From Cloacibacterium caeni (GTDB lineage: Bacteria; Bacteroidota; Bacteroidia; Flavobacteriales; Weeksellaceae), in the NCBI RefSeq assembly GCF_907163105.1, contig NZ_OU015321.1, positions 1,426,001 through 1,490,000 on the forward strand: DNA of 64,000 bases. Reading direction: 5' to 3'. A model generated the notes under the pieces. It ran no database searches, was not told the DNA's origin, and saw only the letters and a program-made list of their open reading frames with translations. Every line of letters starts with the position of its first letter. Within the stretch, counting starts at the first letter, position 1. The position numbers and the translations under genes are program-made. This document shows, in pieces, positions 35,998-43,963 of this stretch.

Positions 35998-37344
35998 ATG
36001 AAAATCTTATCTTTTCTTTTTCTGATTTTTTCTTTATCCATCAATGCTCAAGATGGCTTTCAGATATTAGAGGATAAAAAAAAGGTAAATATTCCTTTTC
36101 GGCAAATCAATAATTTAGTTTTTCTGGATTTAAAAGTCAATAATGTAGACCTTACTTTTTTGTTAGACACTGGCGTTTCCGAAACTTTACTTTTTAGCTT
36201 AGAAAATAAAGAAGTAGTTTTCGAAAATGTAGAAAAAATAAGATTTACAGGGTTAGGTGGAAGCAATTATATAGAAGGCATAAAATCTACTCAAAACAAA
36301 GTAGAAGTCAATAAAACTTTAGTGGATTTAAGTCACGAAATTTACATCATCTTAGACGAAGACTTCAATTTTTCTTCTCACGTAGGAATTCCTGTAAATG
36401 GCATCATTGGTTATCATTTTTTTAAAAACAACCCACTAAAAATAGATTTCGAAAGGCATATTATTACGGTTTACAATAGAAAATATTATTCTGAGAAAAC
36501 TTTCAGAAAATTTGAGAAATTACCTATAAGTGTAGAATCCCAAAAACCCTATCACATTGCCGAAGTACAGCAAACCAAGGAGTTTTTCCCTGCAAAAATG
36601 CTCATTGACTTAGGAAATAGCGATGCAATGTGGCTTTTCCCTAATAGAATCCCAAATTTCAACTATAATAGACCTAATATAGACGATTTTCTAGGAAGAG
36701 GATTCAATGGTGACATCTATGGAAAACGCAGTAGAATCCACGCACTGAAACTTGGAAATAATATTCTAAATGAACCCATTGTAGCAATGCCGAGTGAAGA
36801 ATCGGTAAAATCTATGAATTTCGTAAAAGAAAGAATTGGCTCTATCGGTGCAGATGTTTTAAAAAGATTTACAATTGGTTTCGACTATAAAAATGGCTTA
36901 TTTTTCATCAAAAAAACCAAATCTATCAAAGAACCTTTCAGATTTAATATGAGCGGTTTAGACATCAAACATGATGGCATGAAATGGGAAAAAGATTTGG
37001 TAAAAGTTGAACTTCCAAAACTTCCAGAATCTACAAATAACGACAGAGGAACCACAATAAGAATTCAAGATGCAAGTGAATTTCAATACAAATTTGTGTT
37101 GAAACCAGAATATTCTGTGGCTGGAGTTAGAGAAAACTCACCAGGATTTTTAGCAGACATCAAGAAAGGAGATAAACTCTTAGAAATCAATGGTAAAAAG
37201 ACTTCTGACATGACGCTACAAGAAATAAACGAAGCTTTTATTACAGAAGAAAATAGAGTGATAAAAATTAAATTAATCAGAAATTCTGTAACTTTAATCA
37301 AAGAATTTATTCTAAAAGACCCTATTCCTTATCAAGAAAATTAA
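35998..37344 (+). CDS. Exported retropepsin-like aspartyl protease with C-terminal PDZ domain
   Basis: Protein of 448 residues with signal peptide MKILSFLFLIFSLSINAQ. It has two retropepsin-like halves: LTFLLDTGVSETLLFS at about residue 54-68 (Asp-Thr-Gly) and AKMLIDLGNSDAMWLFP at about residue 199-215, where the second motif is Asp-Leu-Gly. Each half is followed by a hydrophobic Gly strand (VNGIIGYHFFKNNPLKIDF; IGSIGADVLKRFTIGFDY). A PDZ domain occupies about residues 370-445 (AGVRENSPGFLADIKKGDKL, then LEINGKKTSDMTLQEINEAF). This layout is widespread in Bacteroidota periplasmic proteins; substrates are unknown. The stop codon overlaps the start of the next gene by one base. Confidence 0.88.
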   Translation: MKILSFLFLIFSLSINAQDGFQILEDKKKVNIPFRQINNLVFLDLKVNNVDLTFLLDTGVSETLLFSLENKEVVFENVEKIRFTGLGGSNYIEGIKSTQNKVEVNKTLVDLSHEIYIILDEDFNFSSHVGIPVNGIIGYHFFKNNPLKIDFERHIITVYNRKYYSEKTFRKFEKLPISVESQKPYHIAEVQQTKEFFPAKMLIDLGNSDAMWLFPNRIPNFNYNRPNIDDFLGRGFNGDIYGKRSRIHALKLGNNILNEPIVAMPSEESVKSMNFVKERIGSIGADVLKRFTIGFDYKNGLFFIKKTKSIKEPFRFNMSGLDIKHDGMKWEKDLVKVELPKLPESTNNDRGTTIRIQDASEFQYKFVLKPEYSVAGVRENSPGFLADIKKGDKLLEINGKKTSDMTLQEINEAFITEENRVIKIKLIRNSVTLIKEFILKDPIPYQEN

Positions 37345-37842
37345 TGGATAAAAAAATCAATACCATCAGAACCAGACCTCGATTCAAATTAGAAACTGAT
37401 TTGAGTAAAGAGGATTTTGAATTGAATTTAAAAACTGAACTTCAAAAAAATACTGAAATCCAAGGAAATATCAATAAAGAAGTGGCTTCTATTTGGGTAA
37501 AAACCGTTCATAATGAATTTTGGAAACCTTATCTTTCTCTCAGAGCTGAGAAGGAAGATGAAAAAAACCTTTATCAGAGGAATTTTTGGACCAAGTGCAG
37601 CCGTTTGGACTTTTTTTATGTTCCTTTACTTCATTTTTTCTATTATTTTCATGGTTTTTATTACTATTTGGGTTGTTACAAAACAAATTAACAGCCAAGA
37701 TTTTCCTTGGGCAATTTATCTTTCTATCTTTGCATTGGTTTTATTATTGCTTACTTTTTTGGCCACAAAAATCGGGCAGAAAAAAGCAAAAACCGAAATG
37801 GAACAACTCAAAAATTTTGCAGAAAATTCCATTCTTAAATGA
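37344..37842 (+). pseudogene. Two-segment membrane protein gene interrupted by a +1 insertion in an A-tract
   Basis: Two overlapping frames form one plausible 165-residue protein if one A is removed from the A7 run at 37561-37567. The first frame gives MDKKINTIRTRPRFKLETDL through SIWVKTVHNEFWKPYLSLRA and EKEDE. The second frame continues KTFIRGIFGPSAAVWTFFMF and then two hydrophobic segments (about joined residues 88-110 and 118-138), ending EQLKNFAENSILK. The first frame read on past the run becomes an aromatic-rich shadow (YQRNFWTKCSRLDFFYVPLL). The joined order (soluble beta domain, RGIFGPxxxVWTxFMF, paired membrane helices) resembles an uncharacterised flavobacterial family I recall only by eye. 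It follows the PDZ-protease gene by overlap, suggesting an operon. Confidence 0.75.
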
Positions 37843-37874
37843 CAGAAAAACCTACGCATTAATTTCACTTTAAA

Positions 37875-38837
37875 ATGTCTATTAAAACACTTGCTTACGG
37901 AGAAAAAAACTATAATTATTACAGTGCTTACCTCAGAGAAAAATATCACGGAAAGCGTGTGTACAAAGTCATTGTAGACGGTGGTTTTACCTGTCCGAAC
38001 AGAGATGGCTCCAAAGGTTATGGCGGTTGTACCTATTGTAATACAGATTCTTTTACTCCTGCTTCTAGAAATCTAGATTCTATTCGTGAACAGGTTTTAC
38101 ATGGCATGGAAAACGCTACTCAAAATTATAAAGCAGAAAAATTTATCATTTATTTCCAGCCTAATTCTAATACTTATGCGCCAGTAGAAGAACTCAAATT
38201 AATGTACGATGAAGCATTGAAAATAAATTCAGAAAACATTGTTGGTTTATCCGTCGGAACACGTCCCGATTGTTTAGATGCAGAGATTATAACACTTCTA
38301 GAAAGTTACAAAAACAAAGGGTTAGAAGTAGATATAGAACTGGGAATAGAATCTATTTACAATGAAACTTTGCAAAATCTTAATCGTGGTTGCACTCATG
38401 AAGATTTCATTTCTGCCATGAAACTTTTAGAAAATTCTTCGTTAGATGTTTGCGTTCACACCATTTTGGGATTACCTGGCGAAACACGAGAAATGATTGT
38501 AAAATATGCTGATGAAATTAACATGTTTGAGAAAATTAATTTCGTGAAGTTTCATCACTTACACATCGTAAAAGGTTCTATTATGGGTGTAAAATACAAA
38601 AGAGAACCCTTCCCGCTCTTCACTTTAGAAGAATACACTGACATTCTCTGTGAAATTCTGCCAAAATTAAGGCCAGACATCGTCATTCAGAGACTTTTTG
38701 CTTTGTCTGATGTAGAAATGCTCATCGCACCAAAATGGGGCTTAAAAAAGTCTCAAATTCAAAATTACATTGATGCAGAGTTAGAAAGAAGAAACATCAT
38801 TCAAGGAAGTGAGTATAGAGGAGAAATGAGCGTTTAG
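37875..38837 (+). CDS. Radical SAM protein of the YhcC/TIGR01212 family
   Basis: A 320-residue radical SAM enzyme. The cluster-binding cysteines lie in FTCPNRDGSKGYGGCTYCNT (C-x11-C-x2-C, about residues 40-55), a spacing characteristic of the YhcC/TIGR01212 family rather than the usual Cx3Cx2C. Further conserved pieces are IIYFQPNSNTYAPVEELK, LSVGTRPDCLDAEIITLLES, VDIELGIESIYNETLQNLNR and CVHTILGLPGETREMIVKYA. Family function is not established; some Elp3-like relation is known. It starts 32 bp after the frameshifted gene and converges on the thioesterase with a 6-bp gap. Confidence 0.92.
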   Translation: MSIKTLAYGEKNYNYYSAYLREKYHGKRVYKVIVDGGFTCPNRDGSKGYGGCTYCNTDSFTPASRNLDSIREQVLHGMENATQNYKAEKFIIYFQPNSNTYAPVEELKLMYDEALKINSENIVGLSVGTRPDCLDAEIITLLESYKNKGLEVDIELGIESIYNETLQNLNRGCTHEDFISAMKLLENSSLDVCVHTILGLPGETREMIVKYADEINMFEKINFVKFHHLHIVKGSIMGVKYKREPFPLFTLEEYTDILCEILPKLRPDIVIQRLFALSDVEMLIAPKWGLKKSQIQNYIDAELERRNIIQGSEYRGEMSV

Positions 38838-38843
38838 AAATTT

Positions 38844-39227
38844 CTAAATTTTTTCTAACCAATCCTCTGGAACTCTTCTAATTTTTAAATTCTGACTATC
38901 CATCAGAATCCAAAGCGTTCTAGAATCTACCACCAATTCTTTACCTCTATAAAATTCTACTTTTCTAGGTTGTCTTATTCCTTCTGGTTTTTCAGGATAT
39001 GTTTTCAACGTGAGCATTTCACCTTTAAAGACTTGCTTCTTATACTGAATATGATGGTCAGAAAGCACCCAAAAATCATCTGCAAAAGGAGTACTATTTT
39101 TTAAAATATCCCAATGTTCTTTTGCCATTTCTTCTACCCAATGCACATACTGAACATTATTCACATGATTATTTTGGTCTAAATGCTCGTCACTTACTAC
39201 AATTTCTTTGATATAAACCAGTTTCAT
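38844..39227 (-). CDS. Acyl-CoA thioesterase, hotdog fold (4-hydroxybenzoyl-CoA thioesterase type)
   Basis: A 127-residue single hotdog-domain protein. MKLVYIKEIVVSDEHLDQNN begins it and leads to the conserved HLDQNNHVNNVQYVHWVEEM, where Asp and the following Asn-His are the family's active-site region. LTLKTYPEKPEGIRQPRKVE and LWILMDSQNLKIRRVP complete the fold. It probably hydrolyses acyl-CoA or acyl-ACP; substrate length is not readable. It lies at the left end of the long minus-strand block and downstream of the tRNA-Asp pair. Confidence 0.85.
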   Translation of the reverse strand: MKLVYIKEIVVSDEHLDQNNHVNNVQYVHWVEEMAKEHWDILKNSTPFADDFWVLSDHHIQYKKQVFKGEMLTLKTYPEKPEGIRQPRKVEFYRGKELVVDSRTLWILMDSQNLKIRRVPEDWLEKI

Positions 39228-39321
39228 TTTAAAATTTTTATAAAATTATTAATTTTAGAAATGATAAAAAAGAAACGGAAATAAAATAAAAAAAGCTTTA
39301 CAAAATTTGTAAAGCTTTATG

Positions 39322-39395
39322 CGATCCGGACGGGACTCGAACCCGCGACCTCCGCCGTGACAGGGCGGCATTCTAACCAACTGAACTACCGGATC
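39322..39395 (-). tRNA. tRNA-Asp (GTC), copy 2 in transcription order
   Basis: A 74-nt cloverleaf on the minus strand: acceptor GATCCGG pairing with CCGGATC, D-arm GTTCAGTTGGTTAGAAT, anticodon stem-loop GCCGCCCTGTCACGGCGG with anticodon GTC, T-arm GCGGGTTCGAGTCCCGT, discriminator G. No CCA is encoded. It is identical to the copy at 39428. Confidence 0.96.
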
Positions 39396-39427
39396 AATTT
39401 TTTGAAAAGTAATTGATAAACTTTATG

Positions 39428-39501
39428 CGATCCGGACGGGACTCGAACCCGCGACCTCCGCCGTGACAGGGCGGCATTCTAACCAACTGAACTACCGGAT
39501 C
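39428..39501 (-). tRNA. tRNA-Asp (GTC), copy 1 in transcription order
   Basis: This copy is identical over 74 nt to the one 32 bp downstream, with the same flanking CTTTATGC after the discriminator (plus-strand view). The pair is a recent or homogenised tandem duplication, probably processed from one transcript. It diverges from nothing; trxA lies upstream on the same strand. Confidence 0.96.
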
Positions 39502-39583
39502 TTTTAATTAAAGAACACTGCTCTTTTTTCGTGATGGCAAAATTACAACTTTTCTTGAATACTGCAAATTTTTTTACAAAAAA

Positions 39584-39608
39584 AATGCTCTCCAAAACGG
39601 AAAGCATT
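39584..39608 (-). terminator. Probable terminator of trxA
   Basis: AATGCTCTCC at 39584-39593 pairs with GGAAAGCATT at 39599-39608 with one mismatch. The preceding A-tract on the plus strand gives a T-run after the stem in the minus-strand direction. Confidence 0.7.
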
Positions 39609-39628
39609 CATTTTCAATTATATTATTT

Positions 39629-39946
39629 TTACAAGTATACATTTAATTTCTCTGCAATAGCCGCTTTAGGAGCTACTCCTACGAATTTATCTACTACTTC
39701 TCCGTTCTTAAAAATCAAAACAGTAGGGATATTTCTGATTCCGTAATCCATAGATACTTGTTGATTATTATCTACATCTACTTTTCCTACAATCGCTTTT
39801 CCTTGGAAATCATCATGAAGTTCTTCAATGATTGGCCCAAGCATTCTACATGGTCCACACCAAGCTGCCCAAAAATCTACTAATACTGGTTTATCTGAAT
39901 TTAATACCAATTCTTGAAAGTTGCTGTCTGTTAATTCTACTGCCAT
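39629..39946 (-). CDS. trxA: Thioredoxin
   Basis: Cytoplasmic thioredoxin, 105 residues, normal length. The redox motif WAAWCGPCRMLGPIIEEL has both Cys at about residues 31 and 34. The cis-Pro is in YGIRNIPTVLIFKNGEVVDK. The N-terminus MAVELTDSNFQELVLNSDKP is typical. It is monocistronic, between the cysteine desulfurase gene upstream (106-bp gap) and the tRNA-Asp pair. Confidence 0.96.
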   Translation of the reverse strand: MAVELTDSNFQELVLNSDKPVLVDFWAAWCGPCRMLGPIIEELHDDFQGKAIVGKVDVDNNQQVSMDYGIRNIPTVLIFKNGEVVDKFVGVAPKAAIAEKLNVYL

Positions 39947-40052
39947 AATTCTTTAATATTTGTTTCTAATTATTTATTGATTTCAGGTTACAAATTTACA
40001 ATATTCTTGCCAAATTTTTAAAAGTATTGTCTATGCGAACCATTATATTTTT

Positions 40053-41195
40053 CTATAATCGTAAGATTTCCGCCACTGCATTAACTAGCGCATCTATTTC
40101 TTCTTTTGTTGTTTTATGAGAAAAAGATATTCTAAGCGGAGTGGTGTTTTGCTGGGTTTCTTCACTTAAAATTTTAGAAAGTACAGATGATGGTTTTGCT
40201 GCTCCAGAACTACATGCACTTCCTTGTGAAACTGCAATTCCTTTCATATCTAGCTGCAGACCAATCAAAGGATTTTGTGAGGGCAAAGACACACTTAATA
40301 CCGTGTAAAGACTCTTATCCCTTTCTGCACTTCTTCCATTAAAAAGAATTCCCGGAATTTTTTCTGAAAGTCTTTGGATGGCGTAATCCTTAATTTCTTG
40401 AATATGAGAAGAGAATTTTTCTAAATTATCCGTTGCAATTTCAAATGCTTTCCCTAGTCCTGCGATTCCTACTACATTTTCTGTTCCTGCTCTTAAGTTT
40501 CGCTCTTGAGTTCCACCATGAATTTGAGCTTTTAAGTGGGTAGATTTTCTGATGAAAGCAAAACCTGCACCTTTTGGTCCATGGAATTTGTGCGCACTAC
40601 AACTGGCAAAATCTACCAAAGTTTTAGAAAAATCCAAAGGTAAATGTGCCATGGTTTGCACCGTATCTGAATGAAAATACGCTCCGTTTTCTTTGCAAAT
40701 ATTGGCAACTTTATCCAAGTCTAAAAGATTACCAATTTCATTATTTACGTGCATTAAACTGACCAAAGTTTTTTTATCGGAAGACTTCAAAAGCTGCTGT
40801 AATTGCTCTATATCTACATCTCCTTTTTCATTGACATTGAGGTAAATCACTTCTACATTTTTAAAATTTTTGAGATTTTCTACCGATTCTGCTACACATT
40901 TATGCTCTAATTCTGTGGTAATAATTCTTTCGATTTTTAAATCTTCAACCGCAGATTTCAGAATTAAATTATTAGCTTCAGTTCCGCAAGAAGTGTAGAT
41001 AATTTCTGCGGGGGAAACATGGAGTTCATGGGCAATTTTTCTACGGGTTTCTTCTAGAATTGTTTTGGCTTCTTGACCAAGGGTATGTGTAGAAGAAGGA
41101 TTCCCGAAATTGTTTTTCATAACCACTACCATCGCATCTATTACTTCGTCTAAAAGTGGTGTGGTAGCAGCATTATCTAAATATATCTGTGTCAT
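40053..41195 (-). CDS. Cysteine desulfurase (NifS/IscS-type)
   Basis: PLP-dependent enzyme, 380 residues, that takes sulfur from cysteine for Fe-S clusters or tRNA thiolation. It starts MTQIYLDNAATTPLLDEVID. The PLP region contains YTSCGTEANNLILKSAVE, ITTELEHKCVAESVE, LVSLMHVNNEIGNLLDL, HSDTVQTMAHLP, and the PLP-binding Lys in FASCSAHKFHGPKGAGFAFI at about residue 202. The persulfide-carrying Cys is in GIAVSQGSACSSGAAKPS at about residue 327. The loop length places it with the group I (NifS/IscS) enzymes rather than SufS. No isc partner genes are adjacent. Confidence 0.93.
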   Translation of the reverse strand: MTQIYLDNAATTPLLDEVIDAMVVVMKNNFGNPSSTHTLGQEAKTILEETRRKIAHELHVSPAEIIYTSCGTEANNLILKSAVEDLKIERIITTELEHKCVAESVENLKNFKNVEVIYLNVNEKGDVDIEQLQQLLKSSDKKTLVSLMHVNNEIGNLLDLDKVANICKENGAYFHSDTVQTMAHLPLDFSKTLVDFASCSAHKFHGPKGAGFAFIRKSTHLKAQIHGGTQERNLRAGTENVVGIAGLGKAFEIATDNLEKFSSHIQEIKDYAIQRLSEKIPGILFNGRSAERDKSLYTVLSVSLPSQNPLIGLQLDMKGIAVSQGSACSSGAAKPSSVLSKILSEETQQNTTPLRISFSHKTTKEEIDALVNAVAEILRL

Positions 41196-41267
41196 TTTTA
41201 GGAAATATTTGTGAGCATTAAGACAGAAAATCTTAATTATTCCATTTTAGAATTTTACGCGACGAAA

Positions 41268-41855
41268 TTAATGAAAAAATCTGTAATGAGATTCGTGAGC
41301 GAGAGAAAGCATAGGTAAATCTCCAGAAGTATCGCCAAAAGCGATGATTTTATCGTACTTTTTGCCTTCTATTTCTTTTTGGATTCGGTTTACTTTTTCT
41401 TTGCCGTTGTTATTTCTAGTTTTAAAATGCCCAGTGAAAATTCCGTTTTCAAAACGGGCTTCTGTTGCCAAAAATTTCATTCCCATTTTTTCGGCAAAAG
41501 GTTTCACCCAAATATCAAGAGAAGCGGTTATTAAGTAACTTTCTGTGTTTTCTTTGTCAATGTTTTCTATAAATTCTAAAGCGTTTTCTCTGATAATTTT
41601 CGGATAAAATTTATCGACAAACTCTTGAGAAACTCTATTGATTTTTTCTTCTCTTTCGCCTTTTAGAATAGAACTGATGAAACTTTTTTTCACTTTTTCT
41701 GCATTCGCCAAATGTAATTTTACCAAAACAAAAAGCGGAATATGTTTCAGAAAATTCCAGAAATATTTTTTTTCATTATAAAACTGCAAGTACAAAAACA
41801 TGGTGTCTTTGTACGTAAGTGTTCCATCAAAATCAAATAGATATAGTTTTTTCAT
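41268..41855 (-). CDS. HAD-IB family phosphatase
   Basis: HAD superfamily hydrolase of subfamily IB (SerB-like), 195 residues. Motif I is LYLFDFDGTLTYKDTMFLYL (Asp-x-Asp near residues 8-10), the motif III/IV region is KYDKIIAFGDTSGDLPML near the C-terminus, and the motif II Thr/Ser lies in SYLITASLDIWVKPFAEKMG. It is the last gene of the UbiA-DprE1-DprE2 operon, 30 bp after the SDR gene. In that context it is a good candidate for removing the 5-phosphate from a phosphoribosyl-polyprenyl intermediate; a PAP2-type enzyme has been proposed for this step in mycobacteria, so the HAD assignment is inference. Confidence 0.88.
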   Translation of the reverse strand: MKKLYLFDFDGTLTYKDTMFLYLQFYNEKKYFWNFLKHIPLFVLVKLHLANAEKVKKSFISSILKGEREEKINRVSQEFVDKFYPKIIRENALEFIENIDKENTESYLITASLDIWVKPFAEKMGMKFLATEARFENGIFTGHFKTRNNNGKEKVNRIQKEIEGKKYDKIIAFGDTSGDLPMLSLAHESHYRFFH

Positions 41856-41884
41856 TAGTAAAAAGACAGGATATGAATAGAAAA

Positions 41885-42610
41885 TTACAGTTTCAACTTC
41901 TTAAAAATAAATTCAGGAATATGAATGATAATGAGCATAATTAATCTCCAAATTGGCAAAACATAAACGATATTTTTTTGCTTTTTATAAGCTTTATAAA
42001 TGCATTCTGCCGCTTGTTTTGGTGTTGCAGTAAGTTTTGGATTCAGCGGTAAACCTTCGGTCATTTTGGTTTCCATAAAACCTGGTTTTACCGTCATCAC
42101 ATGAACTTTTTTAGAAAAAAGATAATTTCTCAATCCACTTAAATAAGCGGTAAAAGCTGCTTTTGCGCTTCCGTAGATGAAATTGCTTTGTCTTCCTCTA
42201 TCTCCTGCTACAGAGGAAAGCGCGATGATGTTTCCGCTTCTTTTGCTTTCCATTTTTTTAGCAAAATAATTGATTACAGGAACCAATTTTGCGTAATTAA
42301 TGTCAATGATTTTCTCGGTGTTTTTATCATCATACAAACCATCTTCGGTTCCCAAACCTAAATAACCAGTGGCACAGAAAAGCAAATCTGAGTCTATATT
42401 TTCAAAAACAGAATAATTGATTTCTTGAGTCAAATCCAATTCTACAATTTCTGATGGCTGCAGAAATTTCACATCAATATGTTGCGCAAAACGTTCTGTG
42501 GTTTCTCGGCTAGAAGTAACCAGATAAATTTTAGGAAATTTTTCACCAGCAGTTAATGCTTTTTCTACAAATGCTTGTGCAACTTCTGATGTGGAACCAA
42601 GAATAATCAT
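41885..42610 (-). CDS. SDR oxidoreductase, DprE2-like
   Basis: Short-chain dehydrogenase, 241 residues. The nucleotide-binding start is MIILGSTSEVAQAFVEKAL, a variant Gly motif also seen in DprE2 proteins. The catalytic Ser and Tyr-x-x-x-Lys are in NIIALSSVAGDRGRQSNFIY and IYGSAKAAFTAYLSGLRN (Tyr and Lys at about residues 151 and 155). VHVMTVKPGFMETKMTEGLP follows. DprE2 reduces the 2-keto sugar made by DprE1 to give the arabino epimer on a polyprenyl phosphate. The adjacent DprE1-like gene supports this role. The C-terminus is hydrophobic (WRLIMLIIIHIPEFIFKKLK), consistent with membrane association. Confidence 0.85.
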   Translation of the reverse strand: MIILGSTSEVAQAFVEKALTAGEKFPKIYLVTSSRETTERFAQHIDVKFLQPSEIVELDLTQEINYSVFENIDSDLLFCATGYLGLGTEDGLYDDKNTEKIIDINYAKLVPVINYFAKKMESKRSGNIIALSSVAGDRGRQSNFIYGSAKAAFTAYLSGLRNYLFSKKVHVMTVKPGFMETKMTEGLPLNPKLTATPKQAAECIYKAYKKQKNIVYVLPIWRLIMLIIIHIPEFIFKKLKL

Positions 42611-42646
42611 ATGTAATGAATTAGTTATGAATGATTTAGTTTTTTA

Positions 42647-43963
42647 TTAAGAACCTCTTTTTATTCTTTTGCTTTGCAGCGAAACAAATTTAGAACTGTC
42701 TACATTTTTCAGATAATTGGTAAGTGAAGGTTTACTCATGCTGTCTTTGGTCAAATAAATTCTACCGCCAAATTCTTCTACAATTTTATCTAAATTATCT
42801 ACCAATTGTCTTAATTCTCTATTGATTTTAAAATCTAAAGCGAGGGTATAACCTTCAAAAGGGAAAGAATTATACGCTTCTGGATTTCCTTTGCCAAAAA
42901 GTTTAAGAACTGCTAAAAACGAACCTTGTCCACTTCTACCAATGGTTTCTAGGATTTTTTTCATGCCTTCCTTTCCTTTTTCCTTTGGAATTACCATTTG
43001 GTATTGAATAAAACCACCTTTTCCATAGATTTTATTCCAGTCATTAATCGCATCTAGAGGATAGAAAAAAGTTTCGTAGTCTATGAAATTTTTAACTACT
43101 TTTTGTCTTTGTTTATTGAAGTACAAGAAGTTAAAAGCTCTTACGGAAAAACTATTCAACACAAAACTTGGAAAATAAAACGGAATGGTAGGACTTAATT
43201 TTTTCTTTAATCTCAATGGATTTTCTTGCCATTTTTGTGGCAATTCTGCTCTAAGTGCAAACTCCCCTCTCATTAAAATACTTCTGCCTATGTTTTTACC
43301 TTTTTGCAAGCAATCTATCCAAGCTACGGTATAAGTCCAGTCTTCTGATTCTTCGAAAAGTTGGAAAATTTCGTCTAGATTTTCAGCTTTTATAGACTCT
43401 TGACGAATGTATGCCGATTCTATATTTTTGAGTTTAATTTTTGCAGAAAGAATAATTCCGGTAAGTCCCATTGCTCCGAAAGTAGCCCAAAATTTCTCTG
43501 CATTTTCTTCTCTAGAACACGTGATGATTTCGCCATCTTCTACCATCATTTTAAACTCAATTACACACTCCGAAAAACCACCTTCTGCATGGTGATTTTT
43601 CCCATGAACATTAGAAGCAATTGCTCCTCCCAATGTAATAAATTTAGTTCCAGGTGTAATAGCCAAAAAGTAACCTTGCGGAACCGTAATTTCTAAAATT
43701 TCAGAAAGCAAAACTCCAGATTCGCATTCTAAAATGCCATTTAAACGATCAAAACTGATGAATTTATTTAATTTCTTTGTAGAAAACATGGCTTCAGCTA
43801 AGGCTGCATCGCCATAGCATCTACCATTTCCATACGCAATAACTTCGTTATTTTGTCTTACAAATTCTCTGATTTTACTGTAGTCTTCTTCGGCTTTGAA
43901 CAGTTTGTTTACTATGGGATGATTGCCCCAAGTAGAAACATTTTTTACGAAATCTGGTTTCAT
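42647..43963 (-). CDS. FAD-dependent oxidoreductase, DprE1-like
   Basis: VAO/PCMH-type flavoprotein, 438 residues, of the D-arabinono-lactone oxidase/DprE1 group. It begins MKPDFVKNVSTWGNHPIVNK. The FAD-binding region contains EVIAYGNGRCYGDAALAEAM and GYFLAITPGTKFITLGGAIA followed by SNVHGKNHHAEGGF. Later GKGGFIQYQMVIPKEKGKEG matches the DprE1 substrate-domain pattern. It would oxidise the 2-OH of polyprenyl-phosphoribose. The longest frame starts 13 codons earlier; the ATG at 43961-43963 gives the classic 4-bp overlap with the upstream UbiA gene and a family-like N-terminus. The HAD and SDR genes follow in the same operon. Confidence 0.88.
   Translation of the reverse strand: MKPDFVKNVSTWGNHPIVNKLFKAEEDYSKIREFVRQNNEVIAYGNGRCYGDAALAEAMFSTKKLNKFISFDRLNGILECESGVLLSEILEITVPQGYFLAITPGTKFITLGGAIASNVHGKNHHAEGGFSECVIEFKMMVEDGEIITCSREENAEKFWATFGAMGLTGIILSAKIKLKNIESAYIRQESIKAENLDEIFQLFEESEDWTYTVAWIDCLQKGKNIGRSILMRGEFALRAELPQKWQENPLRLKKKLSPTIPFYFPSFVLNSFSVRAFNFLYFNKQRQKVVKNFIDYETFFYPLDAINDWNKIYGKGGFIQYQMVIPKEKGKEGMKKILETIGRSGQGSFLAVLKLFGKGNPEAYNSFPFEGYTLALDFKINRELRQLVDNLDKIVEEFGGRIYLTKDSMSKPSLTNYLKNVDSSKFVSLQSKRIKRGS

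Noticed and set aside
37513-37842. Second half of the split gene as an independent 109-residue protein
   Set aside because: It would start inside the upstream frame with an unnatural leader (MNFGNLIFLSELRRK); joining at the A7 tract gives a more coherent protein.
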